DNA of 45,000 nucleotides from Rutstroemia sp. NJR-2017a BVV2 (Eukaryota > Ascomycota > Leotiomycetes > Helotiales > Rutstroemiaceae), in contig NJPS01000051.1 of NCBI GenBank assembly GCA_002946415.1, positions 1 through 45,000 of the forward strand, given 5' to 3'. Each line of letters starts with the position of its first letter. Position 1 is the stretch's first letter. Positions 8,404 through 18,112 of the stretch are shown piece by piece. Made by a program: the position numbers and the translations under genes. Below the pieces are notes generated by a model that had not been told where the DNA came from, searched no databases, and saw only the letters and a list, made by a program, of their open reading frames with translations.

Positions 8404-10676
8404 TTAGGAATCAAGACCAAAATTCCACTCATTAGCACCATCCCCATTCTCACGCATGAGAACCTCAAAGAATGCTGTATCTAGGCCTTGAAATACCCAG
8501 TCTTCCATGCTGGCTGCCGGATGAGGGAACATCTGATCTGGAGGAAAAGGAAAGTCTTCGGATGCACTTTGGGTAAATTGCGTTGGATGTTCTTCAGTCT
8601 GAGATGCTTTTGTTGATATTGATCGCGTAACCTGTCCGTGCTGGTCTACGACTTCAGGTACGCCGTACCCGGGATGCAAGTCTGCCTGAGTTGAGCCTTT
8701 GACATGTATGGAGCCAATACCACCAAGTGTGACCGTTTCGTTGGAGCCTTGATCTCGTTCTACCTCCAATACTGCTATTGATGTAATGCCATCTCGTGTA
8801 ATCCTGATAGCACCAATATAGGGCACTTTGATGGTCAAAACTTCATGATTATTCTGAAGATTGCCATTGATCCATGCTGGCTGCCCTTGTGCGATATCTG
8901 CTTCAATCGCCAGAAGGTCTTTGAGGAGGACGGCACATTTTACTACAAGAGCATCTTCATGGAGCTCCGACATGGATTTCATACATTCGAGAGCTGTTTC
9001 CACAATGGCACGATCACTCAGTCGTTGATGAACGAGCGAAACGTCCTTCTTCTCATGGGTAACAACATGTGCCAGCATCAAAGTCAAACCTGCAATCAGC
9101 GCCATGAAATCACCAATTCGACAATTGGGGGTGTTTGGGTCAAAAGTGCAAATTGCGATTTCTCGAGTCAGAATCTCGCGACTTGCATTGACACAGGCGA
9201 TCCTAGAATGAACTCTCTGTGACACATGACTTTGACTTAACATATATGGCAAATGTAGCTGATTAACCACTGTATAGTAGAACATCTGGTCTGATGCTCG
9301 ACGAGTTTCCTTGAATGCTTCATTCGAGTCTATGTTAAGGCCTGCGAGAGCCATTGGGCGCCAGAATGTGGACGGCAAAAGTTGAGTTAATTTGATGAGT
9401 TCTTGGTCAATCTGTTGAGTTTTTTCCAGAGCGTGGTGCAGTATTTTCATTTGGTTACGATCGATTATTTTGGTTGTAATGTGCGTGACAAGCGTAGGTA
9501 GGCTGCAGCTTCGCGTCGAGTGCTGTGGTTCGTCCTGTATCTCAGAACTTGGACCACCAGTACTTGTAGGCAGACCAAGCAGTAGTGACAAAACTCGTTC
9601 CATGTAAATAATTCTTGTCCACATGACTTCAGGATCAAGATCGTTCTGCTTCTCGATGGCTTTGAAGCGATAGTGACCTGGTCGATGTAGGCCCAGCAAG
9701 TGTCCTGCGGAAACAGCACGGCGCATAGATACCCAAGCCCGTCGGATATTGCCACTATCGGTATGAAAGAGTGCTTCCAAAATGATGTCCTCAAGTGCCT
9801 CTAAGGTACCTAGGAATTCCTCGTTTGCAGTGACCAACTTTATTGCCGACTTTGCGAGCCTTTGCATGATGGCATGATGGTGTTCGGAGACACCTGGTAT
9901 CACTTTTTTAGGAGACAGATTTTGTAAAGCTGTGGCAAAATGTAACATCTGACCGGCCAACAAGACTGGGTGATGTTCTGGACGGAGAAGATTTGCGTTT
10001 GATGTTTGTTCTTTGCGCGTATCTTTTGGCGGTACTTTGCGAGACTTGAAGTTGCACTGTTTACTGAGCGAAGAGAGCCCAATGAACATTCCAAGCAGAA
10101 TCTCAATGTCATTCTGGGAGGGAAAGGTAGCCAGCAGAGATTGAGTAATGTCATGATATGATAATGTATTTGTAGTGGGATCATAGTTTGAAGCTGGTGT
10201 TGGTGGCCATTGGGTAGTGAAAAGCTGGTTTGGTGATCGTCCATTTTGGCTATCATTCTCGTTTTAGTAACATAATTCTGCCCCTTGCTCTCTGGATTGT
10301 TTTCTCACCTGATGACAGAGCCGCCAGGTAAAGTTGCTGCTAGCGTCGGGAACAATGAAGAGCCACCGGACGATCCATAGCTCATACCAGAATTTTGCAA
10401 CTCAGGCTGAGTTTTTCGAATAACTTCTCCTGTCGGTAGATCTTCGGCACTGGTAAGAACACCACTCTGTCCTCTGTCATTTGCGTTCGTTTCTGGCACA
10501 TCTGAATATATCTGCTTCACACATTGTGCTCCTTGACGGCGGCACGACATGCAGATATCATCGCTTGGCAATTGGAAAATACACTTGACTTTTTGCCGTC
10601 TGCATGCCCAACAGCTATGGGTACCCTTTCGGACTTTCCGTCGCTTCGCTTTGTTTTCGTCCGATTGAGTATTCAT
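8404..10676 (-). CDS. Zn2Cys6 fungal transcription factor, 737 aa
   Basis: Two exons on the minus strand: 10,676-10,309 and 10,249-8404. The intron (10,308-10,250, 59 bp) has GTGAGA, TTACTAAA and GATAG, and only this 3' site keeps the frame. The N-terminus carries a binuclear zinc cluster with six cysteines in the usual spacing (CWACRRQKVKC...CMSCRRQGAQC, about residues 22-52), preceded by the basic KAKRRKVRKG. After a Ser/Pro/Thr-rich linker, the middle homology region of PF04082 type (about residues 170-380) includes SQNDIEILLGMFIG, AWVSMRRAVSAGHLLGLHR and YMERVLSLLLGLP. The C-terminus is acidic and aromatic (EDWVFQGLDTAFFEVLM), like an activation domain. It acts in the nucleus, and targets are unknown. 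It is divergently transcribed from the NmrA-like reductase at 11,017, sharing about 340 bp of promoter, so that gene is the natural candidate target. The frame is intact. Confidence 0.9.
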
Positions 10677-11016
10677 TGCAGCTGAATGCAGGATGCGATT
10701 GTGTCAAGGAAATGGTTGTTCGCCCGAAATTCCCTCAACTATTGTCTTGAGATTAAGCCCATGGTGTCGCGTTGATGGTTGCTTGTATTCGGGCGAGCAG
10801 TTGGTCCGAGGTGATTTCAAATCATGGATTCGGCCGAGAGGGGCTGACAAATTTTCCCCACCACGGCTCGGTTGCAAAAATGGGGCTTATTCGTCCGACA
10901 TCCCTAGTCAATCCAGGGAGACAGGTAGTCTGAGGGCATATATATATGGCAAGGCTAAGCTGAAGAATTCTAGGATTATGCTTGGCAATGGTGTGGGATT
11001 CTGACAATCACAAAGT
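10677..11016. promoter_or_regulatory. Shared divergent promoter of regulator and reductase
   Basis: 340 bp between two divergent starts. A TATA-like CATATATATATGG (10,938-10,950) lies about 70 bp upstream of the reductase ATG. CGG/CCG half-sites that Zn2Cys6 proteins bind occur at 10,805-10,807 (CCG), 10,831-10,836 (CGGCCG) and about 10,864-10,871 (CGGCTCGG). Binding by the neighbouring factor is inferred only. Confidence 0.5.
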
Positions 11017-12103
11017 ATGACACAAAAAGTATTGGTACATGGTGCAACTGGTGAGACTGGTAGCGAGATACTAGATGGTCTGTTAATGGATGGAAGCTTT
11101 GTGGGTCCTTCCAATCTGAAGAAACGTTCAAACTCATTTCAAATCAGGACGTCGCTGCTCTGGTACGCTCACAGTCATTGCAAAAGCCAGCCACGAAACA
11201 GTTACAACCCAGAGGGGTTGAGGTGATCGTTGGTGATCTCGACAAGCAGACTGTAGAGGATATTGCAGAGCTTCTGGCGGGATTCGATGTTGTCATCAGC
11301 GCAGTAGCGACAACTGGGCAGCTAGATCAACTCAAACTTATTGATGCTGCAGCCATGGCAGGAATCAAGAGGTTTGTTCCCTGTGGTTTCACTTCGATTT
11401 CGCCACCAGGTGGCGTAATGAGCTTGATTCGAAATGAGAAGGAGAAGACCCATGAAAGAATTTGGTACCACCATCTACCTTACACAATCATTGACTCAGG
11501 TACTTGGTTTCAAATATCTTTTCCCGTACTACCTTCGGGAAAGGTTGACTATGCGTATATGGGAGATGGCAACACACTTGTTGCTGATGGCACTGCTCGG
11601 AGTCTGATGATTGACAAGGGGGACATTGGGAAACTTACAGCAAGGGTCATCAAAGATGATCGCACACTCAATAAACGCGTGTTCTTCAACGCGGATTCAT
11701 CTTCACAGAACGAGATATATGCTTTGATGGAAAAGAAGAGTGGAGAAAAGATTGACGCACTGCATGTAAGTTTCTGCCCACATACACAACCGTGACGTAA
11801 CACTGATAATGGCAGGCAACCCACGATGAACTCTGGGCCAAAATGTATGCCGCACGAGTTGTCGCTGCAGAAAATCCATCCGATTCTAGACTGCGTTTTG
11901 CGGCTATCAGCGCCGAATACTCGGTTTGTAAGTATGTCAGACAAGACAACACTCCAGAAAATGCGAGATATTTGGGATATCTTGATTCGAGGGTACTATA
12001 TCCGGATTTCATGCCAAAGACGTTTTCGGCGTTTCTTGACGAGTTGCTAGCTGGAAAAGCCAAACAGCTTTACCGCGAAAAGCTTCAGTTCATGAAGAAG
12101 TAG
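11017..12103 (+). CDS. NmrA-like / isoflavone-reductase-type NAD(P)-binding protein, 329 aa
   Basis: Three exons, 11,017-11,100, 11,148-11,765 and 11,816-12,103, with short introns (47 bp GTGGGT...ATCAG; 50 bp GTAAGT...GGCAG). Together they give 990 nt in frame. The N-terminus is a Rossmann nucleotide-binding motif, VLVHGATGETGSEIL (residues 5-19). GVEVIVGDLDK, FDVVISAV and IKRFVPCGFT follow, the order seen in the NmrA / phenylcoumaran-isoflavone reductase branch of atypical short-chain dehydrogenases. Members either reduce secondary metabolites with NADPH or act as redox-sensing regulators. The usual catalytic Lys of the reductases is not obvious here: the residue after the FVP strand is in CGFTSISPP. 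It has no signal peptide, so it should be cytosolic. Length is normal for the family. Its divergent partner is a Zn2Cys6 regulator. This two-gene unit sits between the two halves of a broken NLR. Confidence 0.88.
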
Positions 12104-12212
12104 TAGTAGCTAGATCATGTTCTCAGACAATACAAAGATCTCTCCGTTGCTTTCGGTCCAGTGATTACATTAGTGAGATGACGGCGGTGATGTGCCCCAC
12201 CAAGATCGTCAC

Positions 12213-12262
12213 CCGCCGAGGTACCGACCCGCGTGGCGATCTTGCATGAATCTGCACGCCAC
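12213..12262 (-). repeat. Right arm of 4-kb-spaced inverted repeat
   Basis: Reverse complement resembles about 8228-8272 (see that entry). It overlaps the decayed end of the minus-strand helicase-like sequence. Confidence 0.75.
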
Positions 12263-12299
12263 ATAGCCGCTCAAGGCTATTGAAGATCTCCCGCCAAGT

Positions 12300-12985
12300 G
12301 GAACGCCCTAAGAGCTCGGCTAAGAGTCTTTTATAAGTTTTAGGAATAAAGTAAGCTCGGTGGTGCAGCTGTAGCACAGACGCACGATTCGCTTCTCTAA
12401 AAAGGCTGGGAATATCATCTGGTCGTCTCTTGTCATCTGAATTGGAGTCCTTTCTTCTGTGGAATGGCAAGGTTGGAATGCAGACAGAGAGGGATATAAT
12501 TTTACCATTTGCTGAGACGACGCAGACTAGCGAATCAACTTGCAAAAGCTTGCTTCCTTTCCAACAGTCCTCTCGCTGCTTCATGGATTTATTGCTGATT
12601 TGGGGAGGTTGGTCGAATTCTGCTATGACTTGTAAACCTTTTCTGCGATCTACAAACATACGGAAAAGCGGACGTTGTGATAGATGAGCTTCCGAACGCC
12701 TTGTTGACCTTGGTGGGTTGGTACATTACGGTTGGGATGTTTTAGTCTCGTAACCTCTTCACGCACTGCATCTCGTAGTTGTCCCACTGTGTCTTCGCGG
12801 AGGAGTCGGAATTGTCTGTCCAGAAGTCCGGCAAGGCCTGACAGGTGGTGTTGTGTTGAGTCGACCAATGGGAGGTATTCCTGTCGTGAGGAAGCGATCT
12901 CTTGCGCTGTGGGGAGGATCTGGATATCGGCGATACCCACATGGTCATTATCGTGTCGAGCACCGTTGTTAGAGAGATTTCCAGG
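12300..12985 (-). pseudogene. NFX1/ZNFX1-type helicase, N-terminal fragment
   Basis: Minus-strand translation gives ARHDNDHVGIADIQILPTA, then ASSRQEYLPLVDSTQHHLSG and DRQFRLLREDTVGQLRDAVR. After a frame change near 12,660 it gives FVDRRKGLQVIAEFDQPPQI, KSMKQREDCWKGSKLLQVDS and PDDIPSLFREANRASVLQL. This succession is typical of the N-terminal part of fungal NFX1-type zinc-finger / superfamily 1 helicase proteins (ZNFX1-like), large proteins linked to RNA surveillance in other eukaryotes. Only the first 220 or so residues remain. The helicase core and zinc fingers are missing, and one base is lost between YHNVRFS and MFVDRRKG. It ends near the inverted-repeat arm at 12,262. It is therefore a relic. 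Confidence 0.7.
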
Positions 12986-13013
12986 CAAGTCTCTCTAACA
13001 ACGGTGCTCGACT
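12956..13013. repeat. Perfect 23-bp fold-back palindrome
   Basis: GTCGAGCACCGTTGTTAGAGAGA, a 12 bp spacer, then its exact reverse complement. It lies exactly where minus-strand helicase sequence meets plus-strand NLR sequence, so it marks a rearrangement junction. Confidence 0.9.
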
Positions 13014-13494
13014 ATATTGCTCAGGCCTTTTCTTTGCTCCAGAAAAGAGTATCATTCGAGAAACATTTCGAGAATGTATCCCCAGTTGGATTTATAAAAT
13101 ATCAAGAACACGATCAAATTGGAGTGCTGTCCTCCAAACTCTCGAGGGTCATTCGGGCTCGGTTAGGTCAGTCGCCTTTTCGCCGGACGGCAAGGTGGTA
13201 GCTTCAGGCTCTGACGATAAAACGATCCGGCTCTGGGACACGGCAACGGGCGAGCGCCTCCAAACTCTCGAGGGTCATTCGAGCTTAAAGGCATCCTCAG
13301 CCTTTGAACAGTACTCTATATCAAACCATTGGATAACTGAAAAGACAGATGGAGAAATGCGAAATATTCTTTGGCTACCTCCAGATTATCGACCATTGAG
13401 TATATCTTTTTGTAAGGGAATTATAGTTATGGGTAGTTCCTCTGGAAGCGTTTTCTTTCTGAAACTTGAGCATAGAAATTTCATATCTAGGTAA
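12990..13494 (+). pseudogene. NLR C-terminal end: WD40 remnant
   Basis: One plus-strand frame reads LYCSGLFFAPEKSIIRETF, IPSWIYKISRTRSNWSAV, then LQTLEGHSGSVRSVAFSPDG, SGSDDKTIRLWDTATGERLQ and TLEGHSS. It continues into SAFEQYSISNHWITEK, ILWLPPDYRPLSI, KGIIVMGSSSGSVFFLKLE and a stop. This is the standard order in fungal NACHT-WD40 receptors: pre-WD linker, WD40 units, and the conserved tail with SNHWI and WLPPDYR. Only about one complete WD40 unit plus the start of a second remains, against the 7-14 usual in this class. It has the same orientation as the 6078-7986 NLR, and the domains are complementary, so it is most likely the far end of that gene. No start codon belongs to it. Confidence 0.8.
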
Positions 13495-13671
13495 TTATTG
13501 CTATCAGTATATCCACTAGTTATTGTACTATTTGTGTATTTAGTATAATTTTCTTTTCTTTTCTCTCTCTCTCTAATAGAGAGGTTGGGGGAGGCTTGTG
13601 AATAAATAGACTTTCTATTTGCCACCCTGGTTCTAGTATGTTCTATCTAAGGTCATGTGGCAGTTCTGTTG

Positions 13672-13881
13672 TACTTCGTTATAGGCCAAATAAAACCAAA
13701 CAGTGGGTCTTATAGCATTTGTAGTGGTTAATACTATCTTGGTAAAAGATATAACGAAACTGGATTGATTTGGGGTACTAAAGCTCTCTATCAGCTTGTA
13801 ATACTACTATATCAAGTATCGTGCTAGAAGATTCGAGGACCCACTGTTTGGTTTTATTCGGCCTGTAACGAAGTATAAAGA
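13672..13881. mobile_element. MITE with 37-bp terminal inverted repeats
   Basis: Begins TACTTCGTTATAGGCCAAAT, continuing to AAACCAAACAGTGGGTC, and ends with the inverted, nearly identical sequence (GACCCACTGTTTGG...AACGAAGTA). Total about 210 bp with no coding capacity. A TA at each end fits the TA target duplication of Tc1/mariner-type elements. Confidence 0.8.
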
Positions 13882-14163
13882 AACATAAAGAATTTTTCCA
13901 GTTGACCTAACTTAGTTGAGATCCATAGCGGGATTACTGTGTACTTCATGTTTCAGCTATACGGGTGTTGGGAAAATTTAGTATCAAATCTAGGCTGGGT
14001 CAAACATGTACTTGATCTTTGTTATTCCTGGCTACTCCCAGAATTATACTACTACGTACAGACAAGCTCATATACAAATATACCAACACATGGCACATAC
14101 TGCGGTATTTGGCGTAATTGTTACGCCAAGATTTCTAGAGAATTCTATACAAACTAGGGAGTA

Positions 14164-14324
14164 TACTTTGGTACTCGGGGGAATAAAGGTTAAAATTATT
14201 CTCGTAGATTCTATCAACAAGGGTGCTTTTATCGAATCAGATCGTCAAAATCCTACAATTGTGGAGAATTTTAACAACAACCGGGGGTATATGTATTAAC
14301 CTTTATTCCCCCGGGTACGAAGTA
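14164..14324 (+). mobile_element. 161-bp MITE, copy 1
   Basis: Itself bounded by inverted repeats of about 30 bp (TACTTTGGTACTCGGGGGAA at the left, reverse complement of the right end TACTTCGTACCCGGGGGAA) and flanked by TA. Copy 2 at 14,602-14,762 is its exact reverse complement. Non-coding. Confidence 0.88.
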
Positions 14325-14601
14325 TTATCCACACACGTATATTCTAGCCAACAGGATCCAGAGAATTCAGTGATATAAGGCTAGTCAAACTCCCTTGATT
14401 GATCTATCTTGGCGTACGAATTACCCCTGTAGTATAGTACACCTAGAAGTAGGCCTGGGCCTAGAACATGTACAACATGGTTTAGAGAACGGCACTGCCA
14501 TTACATAGTTCTACATTCCAGGCCCAGTTCCAGTGACCCAGAGCGTTCCTTGGAAAGGACTACCAATAAATGAATAATATCTAACAGTTCCATAGCATAC
14601 T
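14325..14601. other. Spacer between inverted MITE copies
   Basis: 277 bp unique sequence, no gene. Together with the two arms it forms a 600 bp fold-back structure. Confidence 0.7.
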
Positions 14602-14762
14602 TACTTCGTACCCGGGGGAATAAAGGTTAATACATATACCCCCGGTTGTTGTTAAAATTCTCCACAATTGTAGGATTTTGACGATCTGATTCGATAAAAG
14701 CACCCTTGTTGATAGAATCTACGAGAATAATTTTAACCTTTATTCCCCCGAGTACCAAAGTA
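14602..14762 (-). mobile_element. 161-bp MITE, copy 2 (inverted)
   Basis: Exact reverse complement of 14,164-14,324 as far as I can read it. The lack of any difference implies very recent transposition, inverted duplication or gene conversion. Confidence 0.88.
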
Positions 14763-14859
14763 CAAATCCATACCCAGCTGTCCAACTTCTGAATCGCATA
14801 TTAGAGTATAGACTCGACGAAAGATTCCACGAGATTGGCCTATTAACTTCCTAACATGA

Positions 14860-15945
14860 TTACTTTTTGAGTTTCGTAGAGTACTGCCCCTGAATCGCCG
14901 CTGGAGTTCGATGCGGAAGGGCATGATGTATCTCCTTCCAGGAGCAACCGTCCTTCTTCATTCTAAGTATTGTTTTATGTTCCTTCGGTTTCCATGGAAC
15001 GCATTTTGTCTTAGCTCGTAATCTTGCTGACTGTATCTTGGAATGTATAATGTTGCGAGTATTTGAGGCCTCTGCAGGTGTTGTCAGTCGAGAACCAATG
15101 TTCAATGCTTCAGAAAGTATTGGGAGATGCAGATGCTCTAGAATATGTTGTAGCTGAAACTCAAGATTGTATGTTGTATCATTTCCAATTTTCGTACGCT
15201 TAAGAAAGCCTTGGAATAGCCATTCGTGATATTCATCGATTGGTGCCGATTCTACTATAACAGAGGGATTTGAAGAGGTTTGTGGAGAATGATGGTTGTC
15301 ATCTATAGGTGTTGGTGAATGTCCATTGTGGTCTTGGCACTATACTTCATCCACTTCAAATTGCGTGGTTGAAGATGGAGTAAGGATGTAATGATCGGGG
15401 GATGATACTGGGACGTTATTTGTAGGCAGTGAATAAAGCTTTCGGCGTTTTGCAGGTTGTAGATCCTCGTCATTCTCATTATCACTGTCGATCTCAGTCT
15501 CGAATAAATGCAACTGCTTCCTTTCTTTTTGCTTATTATCATCTTTGTTCTGCTGGTGCTGATGCTTTTGGAACTTGTCTTCTCGAAAATGACCCGAAGA
15601 ACCATGTCTAAGCTCCTCTGATCTGCTGTAGTTGGAAGTGCTTTGATGGTGTTCCCAATCAGTCTGAGGATGCGATAGCTCAGCAGAGCCATGGGAATGT
15701 GAAGACAAGGGAGACGTAGCTAATGATTCCTCTTGTTCGTCGGACACTGGAAACAGGCCTATTTCATAGCCAAAGGCACTTCCCTGGTTTGATTTTCCAT
15801 TTTCTACGGCCAATGGGACAGGAAGGTTATGGTGTGAGGATGTCCCAGATCTGTGCTGCACAACTTCATCGTTGATGTACAGATCTGTATCGCTTTGTGC
15901 AGATTGAGGAGAGTTGTCGCAATAACAAGGTTGGTGTTGAGAAGC
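14860..15945 (-). pseudogene. Myb/SANT-domain paralog of the chromodomain gene, truncated
   Basis: One minus-strand frame is open from about 15,945 to 14,860 apart from a single TAG at 15,342-15,340, where a CAG (Gln) is likely to have stood. It starts without an ATG in a region (QPCYCDNSPQSAQ) that matches the inside of the 16,056-18,112 gene (QPCSYQNSPRTSQ), so it is 5'-truncated. It then shows a long low-complexity Ser/His/Gln/Glu region, the shared signature QPAKRRK, and the shared domain EYHEWLFQGFLKRTKIGNDT. It ends in a Myb/SANT-like helical domain (WKPKEHKTILRMKKDGCSWK, then HHALPHRTPAAIQGQYSTK). I know this domain pair from fungal proteins found in many copies per genome; a DNA-binding role is inferred from the Myb-like helix-turn-helix. 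It probably makes no full-length product. Confidence 0.7.
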
Positions 15946-16055
15946 TTATATATACTACATATTTGCTCTTTATCATTTCGCAAAAATCGTATTTGTTAAA
16001 CTTGTGAACAAAAGCTGATTACCTACTAGCCCCGATAAATGATCAGATCATTACA

Positions 16056-18112
16056 TTATAATCCCCTTCGAAAAAAGCTTGCCCTCGAATATTGGGACAT
16101 TTCCTTGCTTCCATTTAGCTCGTCGTAATTGTCTACCCTATCTTCCCACTTCCTAATCCATTTCAGAAGGTTCTCTGGTGGCCCGGGCAAATTCGGATGA
16201 GCCAAATGGAAATCTCGAATTTTATGAGGTGAATATTTGAAATCTGAGGCCGGGTAATACTTCGGGTCCTCATCGACACCTACCCAATCTGCCCTATATT
16301 CCAGCTTATTGTCCCTCTTCCGTACCGCCCGAATAGTATCTACTTCCCATTCATCTTCACCGGTAACATTGACTGTATTGGAAGCGTCAGTTATCGTATT
16401 GTCGGCGTTTATACCCAAGGTTTTGGAAAGGATAGAAGCGTGAAGACGTTCCGGAACATGATTCAACTGTAAAGTGATTTCGCATGTTGTTTTGTTTTCG
16501 ATTATAGTACATTTTATAAGACCTTGAAGTGGCCATTCGTGATATTCGGCTATCGATACGGATTCGATCATATCGCAGGACTTTCGAAAGGGGTTGGAAG
16601 TGTGAGAACAGTTGTTTCGAGACTGCCTATGCTTCGTTTTGTGTTGTGTAGGTAAAGACAGTGAACGGCTGTGACGCTGTCTAAGACGATCTTTGGGGTT
16701 ATCCTTAGGAGCTAGTACTGAAGCGTTATCGAGAGACGATAGCTGTGGCTTTCGGCGTTTTGCAGGTTGTGGGGGGTTGTTATCTATGCTGTTTGTATCA
16801 GGAATGTTATGCTCGAAGGGACAGCTTTCGTCGGTCTCATCCCGCTTCCGCTTTCCTCTATCCATCATATGATAATTGCTATCATCCTCCTCTACCACCT
16901 CCCCTAGTACTTCTTCACGTTGTTGCTGCTCTGACTGATCTTCATCGTAATGTTTTTGAGACGGAGAGCCATCTCTGAGCTCTTCAGGTCCGCTATGAGT
17001 GATTACACTCTGCTCATACCCTGGGTCATTGTGAAGATGTGATATCTCAGCGACGTGAGGTTGTAATATCTCCGCAACGTGAGGATGAGAATGTGGGGAG
17101 GTAAGAACAGTAGCTGGCTTTTCTTGCTTTCCAAAAGCTAAGAGCAAATCTGTTCCATTTTTAGAAATGTCCTTGTTCTCCCTTTCTTCACTGTTCTCAT
17201 CCAATATTGTAAGCAAAGGGTGCGGTAATGCTGTCTCGGATACGCTGTGTTTGGATTTATCATTTCTAAGCAGGCTGGTATGATTCTGTGATGTTCTAGG
17301 GGAGTTCTGGTAAGAACAAGGCTGGTCCTGGCCAGACATAGAGGCTAAGGTATCCTGCTCAAGCGGAGGGTCCTCGTTTTCGAAACCGCCTTCTTCGACC
17401 TCCCACGAGTTCCCATGATCAAAGAAATAAGGTAAGGTAGAAACGGAAGCAGCTTGAAGATTGGGAATATCTGATTCATCATCTGCCAGAACCAGTGGTC
17501 TATCTGTGTATAGTCAGGTGACTGCTTCTCATAATGATATATGGCTGATATACATACCTTGAGTGCCCCAGCTATTCTGATGTCTTTCAGTCAAGACTTC
17601 CAGACTCGAAGGTGAATCTGTAATTTCCTTCATCCATGGGCAATCGTTTGTTTTGCTCAAAGCTATGTCCTCATCCCCTCGGGTTGTGTTATCCGGGCTC
17701 AAGTGTTCCGGCACAATATCCTTCGTTCGTAGTGCGGTGTACTGCAGCTCTTCAGCTGTGAGAAGCTCGCAATTTTTGTTGTTTTCTTTGTTGTACACCT
17801 TGTTATTGTCACTAAGGACGGTGGTAGTCCCTGCTCGGTTTCCCACAAGTTAGTCACTGTCGCTAAAAGCTGAAGACTTTGATATTAGAACATACCCAGA
17901 ATTTCCGACCTGTAACCTGGATCTTCATCGGCTGATACTACTGCAACTGCTGCTTGTCGGATGTCGTCAAATAGTGCATCGTCTGGCTTGATACAATGGA
18001 TCTTGTCGGGAATGCTGGATTCTTTCTGGGCAGGTACGTGTTGGGTAGTTGCGCGTTTGTTTCGTGGAACAGTAGGCACATATTGATAGGGGATAGGATC
18101 AAAAGTAGCCAT
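16056..18112 (-). CDS. Chromodomain-like nuclear protein, 645 aa
   Basis: Three exons on the minus strand: 18,112-17,896, 17,830-17,558 and 17,503-16,056, 1938 nt in one frame. Introns: 17,895-17,831 (GTATGT, TGACTAAC, GAGCAG) and 17,557-17,504 (GTATGT...CACAG). The start at MATFDPIPYQYVPT is the first ATG after an AT-rich leader. The N-terminal 400 residues are low-complexity and charged, with basic patches (KRKRDE, PAKRRK, RQRHSRS) that look like nuclear localisation signals. A conserved block IAEYHEWPLQGLIKCTIIEN follows. The C-terminus has a chromodomain-like unit (about 540-620): EWEVDTIRAVRKRDNKLEYR, ADWVGVDEDPKYYPASDF, then FHLAHPNLPGP and KWIRKWED. The fold may bind methylated histone tails or only support protein contacts: of the aromatic cage I can see the W of EWEV, ADWVG and YYP. 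Intact and likely expressed. Its truncated Myb-type paralog lies 110 bp downstream. Confidence 0.8.

Noticed and set aside
8845..9222. Plus-strand open frame inside the transcription factor gene
   Set aside because: Antisense shadow of a well supported Zn2Cys6 coding sequence.
12902..13201. Plus-strand open frame crossing the palindrome
   Set aside because: It is in a different frame from the WD40 remnant and antisense to the helicase relic.
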